DNA of 64,000 bases from Tetragonia tetragonoides (Eukaryota; Streptophyta; Magnoliopsida; Caryophyllales; Aizoaceae). The stretch covers positions 18,334,500 to 18,398,499 of the forward strand of contig CM076145.1 in assembly GCA_038025085.1 (NCBI GenBank), read 5' to 3'. Below the pieces are notes generated by a model. That model was not told the origin of the DNA. It saw only the letters and a list, made by a program, of their open reading frames with translations, and did not search any database. Below, in pieces: positions 22,724-37,871 of this stretch. A program made the translations under genes and the position numbers. Within the stretch, counting starts at the first letter, position 1; every line of letters starts with the position of its first letter.

Positions 22724-23937
22724 TGTCACGCCCCGTACGTCGGGTAAAAGACGTGACAGACGGCAACTCGGCTACGACATTTCCGTAGATGAGAGAAGCC
22801 TTTCTTACAAACCAATACAAAACATACTCACACAACAATTAAGAAAAATACAGAATTAAAAACCATTATCCTCTAATTGACACAAGACCATTATTAAAAG
22901 GAAACACACAGACTATAATTACTAAAAGAACAGATTTTCTATTCCGGTCCAGGGTCTCTAATATCTCACACTCCCATGTACCCCTCGTTGAAAAGGACTT
23001 CAGTGGTACCTAAAAATGTTATATATAAAAGGGTGAGCTCAACAGCTCAGTAAGTAATTTAACCCAATCCAACCGGATCAAGCAAGTTTCAAAGTGCAGG
23101 AGGTTAATCCAAATACAATAAAATAATGATAAATCTCCAATCTTAGTAAAAGGTGTGGGCAGATGTAATTCAAGTCCGTTAGTGTGCCAGATATTCCCGT
23201 AGGAATCCAAATTCAATACTCCCATTTAATCCCTGGGAAGGGCCAGATATGGACGTCTCCATAAGTTCAGATATCAGTGATAGTTCCCATTTAATCCCTG
23301 GGAAGGGCCAGATATGAGTGTCCCCATAAGTTCAAATATCACAGATAATTCCCGTTTAATCCCTGGGAAGGGCCAGATATGGGTGTCCCCATAAGTTCAA
23401 ATATCACACATAGTACAAGAATACAACTAGCCCACAAAATAATAGTTCAATTCGATGTTCACAAATTCTCTTTAAAATAATCATAAGACAATACTTTCCA
23501 CTTTCACAAGGTTCAGTAATCAAATATTCGTAATAGTCATGCTTGATCCAATTTTCTAAAACGTATATAATAAATAATAGTCGGAATACGAGATCGAATT
23601 TCTGATTCGGAAACGTCTACTAGCAATATTAGCTTTATTATAAAAACAAGGTAAATTGGGAGAAACCACTTACCTTGTTGTCAAATTTGTAAATGACCCT
23701 AACACGACAATACCCGAATTCCAAACTGCACCTTAGATTTCTCCTCTTCTTCTTCCTCTACTGCCTCCCTTGAAAACTTGATGTAGGTGGAAGTAAGCAA
23801 GCTTTCTCGCTGGATTTCATTGATGAGGTATGGGCATAATGGTCGGCAAGCATATTCTGATCTCACAAATAAATGAGTGTATTTTTCCGGCCACAAACTT
23901 CTCCCGTCTTATTTTTTTTATTTTTTTGGTTATTACA
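22724..23937 (-). repeat. Tekay 3' LTR
   Basis: TGTCACGCCCCGTACGTCGG at the left end and TTATTACA at the right. Contains three tandem units of about 60 bp (23219-23412; CCATTTAATCCCTGGGAAGG). Confidence 0.92.
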
Positions 23938-23973
23938 TCCACCCCTTCTTAAAAAGAGTTTCGTCCTCGAAAC

Positions 23974-25027
23974 TCATTTTGGCTCTTCGGCGAACAAGAA
24001 AGGGTATCTTTCCTTCATTATACTTTCTTTCTCCCAGGTAGCCTCTCTCTCTTCTCGATTTCTCCATTGTACCTTGACAAATGGAATTGTCTTATTTCGC
24101 AATGCTTTCACTTCTCGACCAAGAATCTTGATTGGTTGTTCTTCGTAGCTTAAATCTTCCTTAACCTCTAGAGGAGTTAGTTCGACCACTTGTTCCTCGA
24201 GAGGGACAAATTTCTTTAACATGGATATATGGAAAACATTGTGAACTCCAGCCAATGATGGGGGCAGTTCCAGCCTGTAGGCTACTTTACCAACCCTTTC
24301 CAGGATCTCAAATGGCCCAATAAATCTCGGATTCAGTTTACCTCGCATTCCAAATCTAAACACTCCTTTTGTCGGTGATATTTTCAAGAACACGTGATCT
24401 CCTTCTTGGAACTCCAAATCTCTTATTTTCTTGTCTGCATAACTTTTCTGTCTGCTTTGAGCTGTCTTTATTTTCTCTCTGATAGCTTGTACTTTTTCAG
24501 CAGTTTGTTGTACTAGCTCTGGTCCTAGGAATTGTTTTTCACCTACATCATCCCAACATATAGGTGACCTACACCTTCGACCATACAAAGCTTCGTACGG
24601 TGCTCTTCCAATGGTTGACTGATAGCTGTTGTTGTAAGAGAACTCTACCAAATGTAGCCATTCATCCCAAGAGCCTCCAAAGTCTATAGCACATGCCCTA
24701 AGCATGTCTTCCAGAATTTGAATGGTTCTTTCTGATTGGCCGTCGGTTTGTGGATGGAAAGCAGTACTAAACTTTAAATGTGTGCCCAAAGCTTCATGAA
24801 GACTCCCCCAAAATCGAGCCACCGAATCGCGTGTCCCTGTCGGATACGATAGACACTGGAACTCCATGTAATCTGACTATCTCCTTTACGTAGAGTCGAG
24901 ATAGTATTTCTGTGGTATAACCTACTTTGATGGGTATGAAGTGTGCTGATTTTGTTAGACGATCAACAATAACCCAAATCGATTCATATCCATCTCTTGT
25001 TCTTGGAAAACCTGATACAAAATCCAT
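23974..25027 (-). pseudogene. Tekay integrase catalytic core plus chromodomain
   Basis: Two overlapping frames (25027-24794 and 24867-23974) with one frameshift near 24830. Catalytic aspartates appear in [13 protein letters not shown] and VSDRDTRF; the glutamate in HPQTDGQSERT. The GPF/Y-like region LNPRFIGPFEIL and PSLAGVHNVFHISMLK follow. The C-terminus (PIKILGREVKALRNKTIPFV...VQWRNREEREATWE) is a chromodomain of the Tekay/Del kind, which directs integration to particular chromatin marks. The frameshift removes function. Confidence 0.88.
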
Positions 25028-25029
25028 CG

Positions 25030-26250
25030 TTATATCTTCCCATTTTCATTTGGGAATTGGCAATGGGTGTAAACTTCCCTGCAGTTCCTTGGTGCTCCGC
25101 TTTTACTTGCTGACATACTATGCACTAAGAAACAAATTTTGCAATTTCTCTCCATATTTTTCCACCAATAATGATCCTTCAGATCTCTGTACATCTTTGT
25201 ACTGCCTGGATGAATCGCATAACCACTATTATGTGCCTCATTCATAATTTCCCTCTTCAGCTCCATATTATCAGGGACACATAATCGGCTTCCCAGTCGC
25301 AATGAACCGTCTTGATGGATCCTTAATTTCCAATACATGGAATTCTTATTGAAGGGACCTGATCCAATTCTGCTGCGAAGTTTTTGTAAGAAAATGTCTT
25401 CGCTTTGACTATTCTTGATTTTCTCGATTAAGGTGGGTTGAACTGTGAAAGTGGCCATCATACATTGTGGATCGTGCTTTTTCACCCATAACCCTAATCT
25501 TCTCATTTCTTCCACAAGAGGCTTTTGTTTAGTAATGAGGGTAGCTAAATTGCCCTGTGACTTCTGGCTCAAGGCGTCAGCCACCACATTTGCTTTTCTA
25601 GGATGATAGGTAATTGCCAAGTCGTAATCTTTTAACAGCTCCAGCCATCTCCTCTGTCGCATGTTCAATTCTTTCTGCGTAAACATGTATTTCAGACTTT
25701 TATGATCAGTGAATATTTCACACTTTTCACCGTAAAGATAGTGTCTCCATATCTTTAAAGCAAATACCACGGCTGCCAATTCCAAATCATGTGTAGGATA
25801 GTTCTGCTCGTATGGTTTCAGTTGCCTCGACGCATAAGCCACCACTCTTCCGTGCTGCATCAGGACACACCCCAAACCGTTCTTGGAGGCATCACTGTAA
25901 ACAGTGAATCCCCCATTACCGGATGGAATGGTAAGTGCTAGGGCTGTTGTTAATCGTTTCTTCAATTCTTGGAAGCTCTCTTCACATTCTTCTGTCCACG
26001 AGAACTTAGTGCCCTTGTGTGTCAGTGGAGTAAGGGGTAAAGCTATTCATGAAAAGTCTTCTACAAAATTTCGATAGTATCCAGCTAAACCCAAGAAACT
26101 TCTGACTTCCGTCACAGTTGTGGGTCTGTTCCAATTAACAACTGCTTGAATTTTCATTGGATCTACTGATACTCCATTTCCAGATACTATATGCCCAAGG
26201 AGTGCTACACTTTCCAGCCAAAACTCACATTTTTTTAATTTAGCATATAA
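25030..26250 (-). pseudogene. Tekay RT connection, RNase H and integrase zinc-finger region
   Basis: RNase H is open at 25965-25030: [32 protein letters not shown] and [15 protein letters not shown] supply the acidic residues, then [13 protein letters not shown]. Upstream, the RT connection carries a TAA right after LRQK (near 26253) and a TGA after EDFS (near 26050). The HHCC finger starts [14 protein letters not shown], but its C-x2-C part is altered (CKICFLVHS) and the frame is lost at 25030. Pieces of one pol polyprotein broken by stops. Confidence 0.85.
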
Positions 26251-27144
26251 TTACTTCTGTCTCAAGATTTCTAACACCATCCTTAAGTGTTGTTCATGCT
26301 CTTTGCGACTCTTCGAATACACCAGTATATCATCAATAAGTACGACCACAAATTTATCTAGAAATGGCTTGAACACCCTATCCATCAGGTCCATAAAGGC
26401 TGCAGGTGCGTTAGTTAACCCAAACGACATTACCAAAAACTCGTAATGCCCATAACAAGTTCGAAAGGCTGTCTTAGGTACATCTTGTGTTTTTACTTTT
26501 AATTGATGGTACCCAGAACGATGATCTATTTTGGAGAACACCTTAGCACCCTCTAACTGATCAAACAAATCGTCTATTCGAGGTAAAGGGTATTTGTTCT
26601 GGATAGTTACTTTGTTCAATTCTCTGTAATCAATACACATCCTCATGCTTCCATCCTTCTTTTTCACAAATAACACTGGAGCACCCCAGGGTGATACACT
26701 AGGTCTGATATATCCTTTATCTAATAATTCTTGTAATTGCTCCTTTAGTTCTCTTAACTCTGTTGGAGCCATGCGATACGGGGCTTTCAAAATTGGTCTC
26801 GTATCGGGAACTAGGTCGATTGTAAATTCTATTTCTCTATCGGGTGGTAAACCTGATAGGTCATCGAGGAACACATCTGAAAACTCCCTTACCACATGAA
26901 TATCTTCTAATGTCTTTCCAGTAGTGTCCACTGCATAGACCAAGTATCCCGTACAATCCTTTTTAAGTAACTTTTGTGTTTGAAAAACAGAGATTACCCT
27001 AAAGGGTGAACGATTTGGGCTATCAACGAGTGTAAAAATTGGTTGGTTGGGAATTTGAAATTCAATGATCTTTCGGAAACAATCTATATTTGCATGGTGA
27101 GTAGATAACCAGTCCATTCCCAAAATGACATCAAAGTCAGTCAT
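26251..27144 (-). pseudogene. Tekay protease end and reverse transcriptase
   Basis: Begins [20 protein letters not shown] (retropepsin C-terminal part), then RT with [64 protein letters not shown] and the catalytic LIDDILVYS. It is separated from gag-protease by a one-base insertion near 27160 and ends at a premature stop. The RT core itself is intact. Confidence 0.9.
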
Positions 27145-28660
27145 GTCTAATAATATAAGGTTTTACGGGCAGCTCTTTATCACCCATGTTAACTGGGCAA
27201 AACCTAGCAATCTTCTGAGCCACTAAGGTGTCTCCAGCTGGAGTACTCACACATAAGTGGGTACCCAAGAGTTCAAAAGGTAATTTGCATCTCTTAGAAA
27301 ATTCAAGGGACACGAAAGAATGGGTAGCACCAGAGTCGAACAAAACATATCCGTATGTATTTTGAATAGGGATAGTACCTGTCACCACAGTGTTGGATGC
27401 TTGAGGGTTATTCTGAGTAAGGGCATAAATTTGTCCAGGTGCTTGCGTCTTCATGTTTCCACTCTTTTGATGGCTAAATGAGTGGGATGGTTTTGCAGAT
27501 GATACTTGGGTCTTCTGGAATTGTTGAATTGTACGACCCTGGTTGGTTTCATCCTCCTGGGGGCAGTTTGCGATCAGATGCCCTTTTTCACCACACCTAA
27601 AGCACGATCCATGACACCATCTGCATTCACTCCCATAGTACAACCTCGAACACCTTGTACATCGGATGCCAGGCACTTTAGATGAAAAAGCCATACTCTG
27701 TGAAGGTTGTGCTCCACCATTCGCCTTACCGCCGACAGAGATATGAGAACCTCCTCTGAGTGACGAGGCAGGTAAAGCCCCGAGAGGTTGACTTTGTTGT
27801 CTCTTCACATTGTTACCAATGCTTTGAACGCCAACTGAGCCTTGTCTCTTTTTCTTCTCGTTTTTGTCTCGCTTCACTTTCGCACGGCTTATCTCAACTA
27901 TCTTTGCCTTTTCAACCACTGCTGCATAAGTTTGTAGCTCAAAGATCCTGACTCTTTCCTTTATGTCAGGCAGCAGTCCATAAATGAATCTTGAGGCTTT
28001 ATCAGCCTCAGTAGATACAAATTGAGGGGCATACTTGCATAACCCCTCAAATTTATCTTGATATTCGTTAATGGACGTGTCTTCTTCTTGTTTTAGCGAT
28101 ATAAACTCTTCAAGAGCCTTGTCACGAAGAGTTTTAGGGAAGTACTTTTTATCAAATACTTCCTTAAATTTTGCCCACGTGAGTGGTTGAGGGTTCTCTC
28201 CGCTTGTAAGGAGACCTTCTTCAGATAACCACCAATCGTAAGCTCTACCTTCGAGTTGGTACACCGCATATTGTACCTTTTCTTCTTCAGAACATTTAAA
28301 GACTCCGAAAGTCTTTTCCATGGATTGCACCCACCTTTGTGCCTCAGTAGGATCTATCGTTCCCGCAAAGGTCAAAGGGTTCAAATTTCTGAAATTTCTC
28401 ATGGAATTATTTTCCTCCGGTTGTTTTTTGGAACTGTTAAATGATTGAATCATTTGATCATGCAACAATCGTTGTTGTTCCAACAACCCTTCAAGTAACT
28501 TATGTTGCAAGTTAGGATGATTCTGAACACCCCTTTCTTGAATTCGTGCATCACTTTGCTCTTCTTCGACATCTTCGATATTCCTAACCACATTATTTCT
28601 CTCGGCCTCGTTCTCCGAAGGTCGGTCGACTATTTTCATTTCTTTGATAAAATTAGTCAT
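27137..28660 (-). CDS. Tekay gag-protease
   Basis: 507 codons. Coiled, acidic N-terminus; capsid region about residues 85-250 ([43 protein letters not shown]); basic linker; paired zinc-type cysteines then [14 protein letters not shown] (CCHC knuckle); retropepsin active site [12 protein letters not shown]. The open frame runs into the first part of protease, then shifts by one base before the [10 protein letters not shown] motif. Gag forms the particle and the knuckle binds RNA. The frame shows no internal stop. Confidence 0.88.
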   Translation of the reverse strand: MTNFIKEMKIVDRPSENEAERNNVVRNIEDVEEEQSDARIQERGVQNHPNLQHKLLEGLLEQQRLLHDQMIQSFNSSKKQPEENNSMRNFRNLNPLTFAGTIDPTEAQRWVQSMEKTFGVFKCSEEEKVQYAVYQLEGRAYDWWLSEEGLLTSGENPQPLTWAKFKEVFDKKYFPKTLRDKALEEFISLKQEEDTSINEYQDKFEGLCKYAPQFVSTEADKASRFIYGLLPDIKERVRIFELQTYAAVVEKAKIVEISRAKVKRDKNEKKKRQGSVGVQSIGNNVKRQQSQPLGALPASSLRGGSHISVGGKANGGAQPSQSMAFSSKVPGIRCTRCSRLYYGSECRWCHGSCFRCGEKGHLIANCPQEDETNQGRTIQQFQKTQVSSAKPSHSFSHQKSGNMKTQAPGQIYALTQNNPQASNTVVTGTIPIQNTYGYVLFDSGATHSFVSLEFSKRCKLPFELLGTHLCVSTPAGDTLVAQKIARFCPVNMGDKELPVKPYIIRHD

Positions 28661-28739
28661 TCCTTATTATAGTAAACGCAACTTATCAGAGAGTAAAATA
28701 AAAATAAATAATCAAAAATTCTCTAAATAGGTCCATAAA

Positions 28740-28845
<106 letters not shown>

Positions 28846-28953
28846 GCTATCACAACTACGTCCCGTAATTTAGATCTACCCAACTGTCTCTCTGACTAAG
28901 GGTTTCTCACTGAGGTCTTTATTTATTTATTTATTTATTTATTTATAACTAAT

Positions 28954-28965
28954 GCTCTGATACCA
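28954..28965 (-). other. Primer-binding site of the Tekay element (initiator Met tRNA)
   Basis: TGGTATCAGAGC on the minus strand, 7 bp inside the 5' LTR. This is the complement of the 3' end of plant initiator methionine tRNA. Confidence 0.85.
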
Positions 28966-28972
28966 TAAAATC

Positions 28973-30198
28973 TGTCACGCCCCGTACGTCGGGTAAAAGA
29001 CGTAACAGACGGCAACCCGGCTATGACATTTCCGTAGACGAGCTAAACCTTTCTCACAAACCAGTACAAAACATACTCACACAACAATTAAGAAAAATAC
29101 AGAATTAAAAACCATTATCCCCTAATTGAGACAAGACCATTATTAAAAGGAAACACACAGACTATAATTACTGAAAGAACAGATTTTCTATTCCGGTCCA
29201 GGGTCCCTAAAATCTCACACTCCCCCTTGTTGAAAGGGACTTCAGTGGTACCTGAAAATGTTATATATAAAAGGGTGAGCTCAACAGCTCAGTAAGTAAT
29301 TTAACCCAATCCAACCGGATCAAGCAAGTTTCAAAGTGCAGGAAGTTAATCCAAATACAATAAAAGAATGATAAATCTCCAATCTTAGTAAAAGGTGTGG
29401 GCAGATGTAATTCAAGTCCGTTAGTGTGCCAGATATTCCCGTAGGAATCCAAATTCAATACTCCCATTTAATCCTTGGGAAGGGCCAGATATGGACGTCT
29501 CCATAAGTTCAGATATCAGTGATAGTTCCCATTTAATCCCTAGGAAGGGCCAGATATGAGTGTCCCCATAAGTTCAAATATCACAGATAATTCCCGTTTA
29601 ATCCCTGGGAAGGGCCAGATATGGGTGTCCCCATAAGTTAAAATATCACACATAGTACAAGAATACAACTAGCCCACAAAATAATAGTTCAATTCGATGT
29701 TCACAAATTCTCTTTAAAATAATCATAAGACAATACTTTCCACTTTCACAAGGTTCAGTAATCAAATATTCGTAATAGTCATGCTTGATCCAATTTTCTA
29801 AAACGTATGTAATAAATAATAGTCAGAATACGAGATCGAATTTCTGATTCGGAAACGTCTACTAGCAATATTAGCTTTATTATAAAAACAAGGTAAATTG
29901 GGAGAAACCACTTACCTTGTTGTCAAATTTGTAAATGACCCTAACACGACAATACCCGAATTCCAAACTGCACCTTAGATTTCTCCTCTTCTTCTTCCTC
30001 TACTGCCTCCCTTGAAAACTTGATGTGCATATATGTATATATATAGGTGGAAGTAAACAAGCTTCCTCGCTGGATTTCATTGATGAGGTATGGGCATAAT
30101 GGACGGCAAGCATATTCTTATCTCATAAATAAATGAGTGTCTATTGCCGGCCATAAACTTCTCCCGTCTTTTTTTTCTTTTTTTTTTGGGTTATTACA
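28973..30198 (-). repeat. Tekay 5' LTR
   Basis: Same ends and same three-unit internal minisatellite (29461-29655) as the left LTR. Confidence 0.92.
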
Positions 30199-31086
30199 AT
30201 TTTAAATTTTCATGACTATTTTGCCCTCCACCCTAAATCATACCAAAACCTCCATTACCACCCTCAAATCAATCATCACCTCATCTCTAAAACCACTTCC
30301 TACCACTCGCTGGATTCACCAAATTGGGTTTATCTCATGATTATTACTTTGCCCCTTCGTTTCTCTCTCTTTTCCCAGTCTATTTTCTGACCCACCATCG
30401 TCACCACCCTTTTCACCGACCATCACAAAAAAATTCAACTACATCACTGCCACCACCAGCCATTTTCCGTAGATACACAAATTCTCAAATGATATGGGCA
30501 TTGCTTTTTCGAAACGAGCAAAACCCAACAAAAACAATTTTCATCCCACCAATTTTCTAGATGGCGGCAAAGCAAGCAAATGAGCAAGTAAGAAAGCGAA
30601 AACCTAACCCACAATCACCCTTTAGTTGTTGACTAGCTGCAAACCAATGGGAAACCCCCTTTCTCCCAAATGGCTCACGTAAAGATGAGAGATTAGTTTT
30701 GAGGTTTATATGAATGAAGAGGTAATTAATCAGGTTGTTTTTGTTGTTGCTAAGAAGAAGTTGGCTAAAAGGTTGTTGAAAGAAGTGAATGATTTGCAGA
30801 AGATGGGTAGTTTGGTGAATCCACCGAGTAGTAGGAAGTGAGTTTAGAGAGGAGGTGGTGATTGATTTGAGGGTGGTAATGGAGGTTTTGGTATGGTTTA
30901 GGAAGGAGGGCAAAATAGTTATGAAATTTTGAAATAATGGAGTAGTTGACCGTAAAAGTCAAAATTGTATACCCTGTACATTAACATTCAATCACAGGGG
31001 TACGACATATACAAAATTTAAAACGCGGACGCGAGGGACAATTCGCCAAACCACAGGGGTACAACGTGTAATATCCCTTAAACTAT

Positions 31087-32049
<963 letters not shown>

Positions 32050-33471
32050 TTAAATCTTCAAAGTGTATCTAATAATTATAAGCATACTTAAGGCCCGTAG
32101 AAGTTTATCAAAAGCTTGTGAAAAACTCTCAAAAACAATTAAGTAGTAAAATAATAAATTAAAGACACTATATATGAGAGTCAAAGTCAATGCCCACTTC
32201 AACTTATCAAATGCGCCTGAAAAATCAACAAACAAGTGAGGTGAACCAATCCACGCATTCTTGATAACATGGTCATGTAAAAATATTCCTGCAATAACCA
32301 CTACATGACTAATACCTCTAAGACTACCCAAAATACTATTGAGATTATCGATAAGTAAAGAATTATTAAGTCCTGAAACATGATACTTTTGGGAAAGTAA
32401 ATGAGGTCTCAAATCTAACTCTAAAGAAGGAGAAATGCATAATGTAAAAGTTGAGCCTAATGCAATAGACTTACCATGATTTGATCCACCATGTTCAAGA
32501 CCTGTGGGAACAATTTCTACAACCTCATCAAAATGCTCCTCTATATCATTGTTCCCTGTAATCTCAACATTCTCATGCTCATTGTCATCAAAACCAACAT
32601 ATATAGCATCCATGTCTCCTATTTCACTCAACTTACGCTCCTCTAAATCAACTATGAAATGGGACATGCTTAAATGATCACTAAAATTAGAGACACTATG
32701 AATGGGGTCAAAATTCATAATACCGGTGCATTCCATATCATAAGAAATAGTTTTGTTATTTTCCTTCACCATAGTTTCCTCAAAAATAGGTTCCTCAAAA
32801 GTAGGAAAAACACTTGACTTATTCTCATAATTAGTATCCACATTAAGATCATGGGTAGGAAAAATATCAAAATTTCTAGATTCACTCTCAACATCAACCA
32901 AATCTTTTATTACTTTAGCAACCCTGTCAAGTTCATTTGCGAAATTATCAAGTCTGGCGTCTACTGTCTCATGCATAGTGGTGGTCAACCTATCCTCATA
33001 AAATTAACTAGGAGAATGTTGGGTGTATTCTACTTCAGAGTGAAACGGATAATAAGATTCACTCATATTTTCTTGGTCACTATGTGTAATATAAGTTGGG
33101 CCACTAAATTGTTGACTCTGATCACAAGAAAAATCAAGGTGGGTAGACCACTTCGAATTATAATTAGGCACATAAGGGTCATACATTGGCTCCTGTGAAG
33201 TCATGTTCTTTTGCTCATAGTAAGACGACAATTGGTTATCAAGTATAGTACAATCGCTAATACCATGATCAGAGGAATAACAATGAGAACAAACAGTAGA
33301 AGAAACTTTAGGTTGCAAACAAGAGTAACTAGTAAAATTACCTCCCAAAGTAGCTTCCGTGACTTCCCTTTTAGCTAAGTACTCAAGCCAAGTCCAAGCT
33401 TCATCAGCAGACATAGAAAGAAACTCTCCCATAAACTTATCATCAATCATGTTTCTAGAGTTTGCGTTCAT
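32050..33471 (-). pseudogene. Gag-like remnants of the LARD-like element
   Basis: Two adjacent frames. The first (33471-33004) reads MNANSRNMIDDKFMGEFLSM and DEAWTWLEYLAKRE, a pattern of the gag region of Athila-type elements, then a CCHC-like CSHCYSSDHGISDC. The second (32988-32050) starts DNFANELDRVAKVIKDL and is acidic and poorly conserved. The capsid half before NANSRN is missing. A structural gag fragment without pol suggests mobilisation, if any, by proteins of another element. Confidence 0.65.
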
Positions 33472-34142
33472 ACCCTCATAAATAATTTGACATTTCTGCC
33501 AAATTTCTAAATTGTAATCAGGGTATTAAGATAATAAGTCTTGAAATCTATAAAATTATGTCCCAAAAAACTTATGGTCAAATTGAACAAATTCAGACAT
33601 TTGTTTTTTAAGCTAACTGCACCACAGAATGAGAACAAACATATTAAACGGAAATAGTAACTTGAACAAGCTAGATAATTAAATCTTTTGCCACTAACAC
33701 AATAAAAGAAAGTAAACTAGTACTCAAAAGATCATGCTACTGAGCTAATCAAAATAAAATTAAAAAGAAGAAAACTAACAACTAAAATAAACTACCTCAA
33801 GTTGACGAAGAAGGTACCTAAGAGACAAGCCACGTAAAAAGAAAAGAAAAAGAAAAAGAAATAATCTAACCAAACTGAGTTTATGGACATGCACAAATTT
33901 ATGGAAACATGCAAAATTTATGATTAAAGGACTAGTTACTAACTTGTTAAACGAGAAGCATGCAAAAGTTTATGGAAACACAATAAGAAAGAAAGACTGC
34001 CAGCAAGATTTATTTATTTATTTACTACTAATACGATCTAATCCAGAGAAAAACAACAAGTAAACATAAGCTCAAAAATTAAGAGGATTAAACTGACAGC
34101 AAGAAAAAAACAAAAACAGTGACATAGTTTTGTACTGTCCCA
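33472..34142 (-). other. LARD-like leader, non-coding
   Basis: AT-rich sequence between the primer site and the gag remnants. No motif seen. Confidence 0.5.
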
Positions 34143-34160
34143 TCTCCGGCAACGACGCCA
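34143..34160 (-). other. Primer-binding site of the LARD-like element (Asp tRNA type)
   Basis: TGGCGTCGTTGCCGGAGA on the minus strand, 6 bp from the LTR end. It differs at two positions from TGGCGCCGTTGCCGGGGA, the site typical of Athila-like elements. Confidence 0.8.
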
Positions 34161-34166
34161 AAAACT

Positions 34167-35067
34167 TGTTGAGTTAATATACCGCAAGTGCACGGTGTAG
34201 ATGTAGCTAGCATATGAAAATACGGGTCGATCCTACGAGGATGAGTTTACACAATTACGTCACGAACTACTACTAAATTAACGAACTGAATCAAAATAAC
34301 AACTAATATAAAACATGACAGTAACTATGAAACGGAACAAACGAAAGCGTAAACAAGTAAAAGGTCATATCTTTTTGCCAACTAAAGTCCAATTGTATCA
34401 CCCAATCGAAATCTAATTAGTAAAAGAAACATATAAAATAGTAATTGGTTGCATTGAACATTGAATTGAACAATAAAAGGAAATACTTACTTGAATGATC
34501 GATGAAAGTGACAATTGTAAACAAAGAATATGAAGAACATTAACTACAACTGAATATTGAGAGTATTGAATTAGTGAAATTAAAGTGCTAGAACGAATAA
34601 TAAAACTTTGAAGTTTGAGCCCTAAAACTAAATTAGGGCTAAACTAAAACCTACTCTAAGACTACTGTAAAACTGATGTAAACCACGCCCCCAGCGGAAC
34701 TCGTGCTTATATACTTGACGCTTCTCGGCTGTTAGGATTTCTTCTCAGTCAAAGAACCGCTATTGGAGTATTGGGCCCAGCGATTATTAAATGAAAGATG
34801 CACCTTTGATTGTGACTAGTAATAATCCCAGCCCCACTAAATGGAGTGATACTTGGGGCGTAGACAACCTGTTGCTGAATATCTTACTAGTCACTCCATG
34901 CCAAGCATTTCCATTTTATCTTTATAGGCACTTCAACAATATGCTTGTTACACTTCAACTCTCTGTAAAACGAAACAAAATTGAATCAAAGTACTATACT
35001 TAACAATTATTTACAACCAAAATTATAGATAAAAAGGGGATAAAAATGAATAATTTTAAGCTCAACA
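34167..35067 (-). repeat. 5' LTR of the LARD-like element
   Basis: TGTTGAGTTAATATACCGCA ... TTTTAAGCTCAACA, 901 bp, with TG/CA ends. Homologous to 20752-21683. Confidence 0.88.
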
Positions 35068-35571
35068 GCCGGTGTTCGCAAATTGATTTTAACCCCAGTC
35101 GATTTTTTGGTATTATTTATTTTAGGGACAGCCGGTGTTTGTAAATTGTTTTTAAGCCCAGTTGATTCCTTTGGCACTATTTATTTTGGGGACATCCGGT
35201 GTTCGTAAATTGATTTCTTAAGCCCAGTCGATTTCCTATCACTATTTATTTTGGGGACAGCGGTGTTCGTAAATTGATTTCTTAAGCCCAGTCGATTTCC
35301 TGACACTATTTATTTTGGGGACAGCCGGTGTTCGTAAATTGATTTCTTTAGCCCAGTCAATTTCTTAGCACTAGTTATTTATTTTGGGGATAGCCGGTGT
35401 TCACAATTTTTTTTTTTAAGCCCAATTGATCTTCTGGCACAATTTTATTTTGGGGACAATCGGTGTTCGCAAATTGTGTTTAAGCCCAATTGATCTTCTG
35501 GCACTATTTATTTTTAGGGACAGGTGGTGTTCGCAAATTGTGTCAGTCAATGATCGCTCATACGGTTATAC
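35068..35571 (+). repeat. Minisatellite of about 64 bp, 7-8 units: tail of a third Tat element
   Basis: Units carry GCCGGTGTTCGTAAATTG, AAGCCCAGTCGATTTCCTGG and CACTATTTATTTTGGGGACA. It ends with one unit of a second type (GTCAGTCAATGATCGCT...). Both unit types also occur near the polypurine tract of the two Tat elements further right, so this is the pre-PPT tail of another Tat copy whose remainder is gone. Confidence 0.7.
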
Positions 35572-36113
35572 TGTAAGGACCCGGGATTTTCACCATAGCT
35601 CCATGGAGTGCGTCCTTATAGAAAATTTGTAAGTTGGGGGTTTAGATAAGTTTAAGGGACCATCGAGTTAGAAAAACTTTTGTAAAGACTTGAATTGAAT
35701 AAAAACTATGAAAGAGGTCACAAATCTGCTATCAGCGTTTTATCGAAGGGACAAACCGAATGGACAATTCGAAAGGACAACCCAATAGCGCGATAAGTGA
35801 ACTAATCATGTTTTTAGAAAGACTCCCATTCATATAGAACATATGAGTACCCAAGAATAAAAGGTTCGGGGGCAAAGGTACGAGGTGGAAAGGTGTTAGG
35901 CACCCAACTCGCCCATTTTATGATAGCCTCTACTAAGTCAAGTTTGCTTAATAATTTAAAGACATGCTTCCCAAATAAACTGGATTAACAACCTAGACTT
36001 AGACTATTAATTGGTTCATCACAACAATTATTATTGACCATTGTTTAGACATGCATTCGATTGGCAAGTTGAGCATTACAACAACTAGACATGCTTATTT
36101 ACAGAATTGAAAG

Positions 36114-37133
<1,020 letters not shown>

Positions 37134-37871
37134 GAAAGACAATATTTAGGAAGCAATAAAATGCATCACTTGCATGATATCTACATTTTGACTACTAGAA
37201 AATAAACAATTAAGCAATTAATTTAATTTGAGCCCTCAGGAGTTAGTACATGAACTGTAGGCTATTTAGTAAAAAATAGTAAAGACAAGATCTCAAATTT
37301 GGAAGAAAGAGGGGGAAGCTAGGGAGTACTCAACCGAGAATGGAGGTTGTCAACTGTAGACTGTGTGTTTTGAACTGAGGGTCGAAGGTCGTACTTATAG
37401 GGAAGGAAATAGGGTTGGATGGGTGAAGGGATGGACGAAAATCGGATTTTGGGCTTAAAAAAAGACGGGCCTGGAGACCATGGGATTTCACACAGCGGCG
37501 TTGACTGAAATTCCAGCGGCGCTGGCGGCAGTCAGCTTGCCATCTGGATGTATTTCAGTCTATTTTTAATTTCCGGAGGAATTTTAGTATTTCAAAAATA
37601 TGAAAAAACTGTTTTACCCTTCTGTGATGAAAGACGGTTTTACCCTCGGTTAGCAACTTGGCAACCGGGAGTCGGAAAACGACACGAGAGGTGTCGTTGG
37701 AAAGCTGTTGAACAGGGCTTTTGAATGTGATCGAAATGAAGGAGTGATCGAGAAAAGACCTGAGACCTTATTTTACCTATTAAAGCAAAAATAGCATTCA
37801 AGTTTTTCAATTACTCCTTTCATCATCGGGCTTTTGCGAAGAAATCTGAAAGCGTTTTTTTGGCGCCTACA

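Noticed and set aside
30324..30913. Open frames on both strands in the centre of the Mutator-like element
   Set aside because: They mostly overlap the terminal inverted repeats and match nothing; mirrored frames are expected from inverted sequence.
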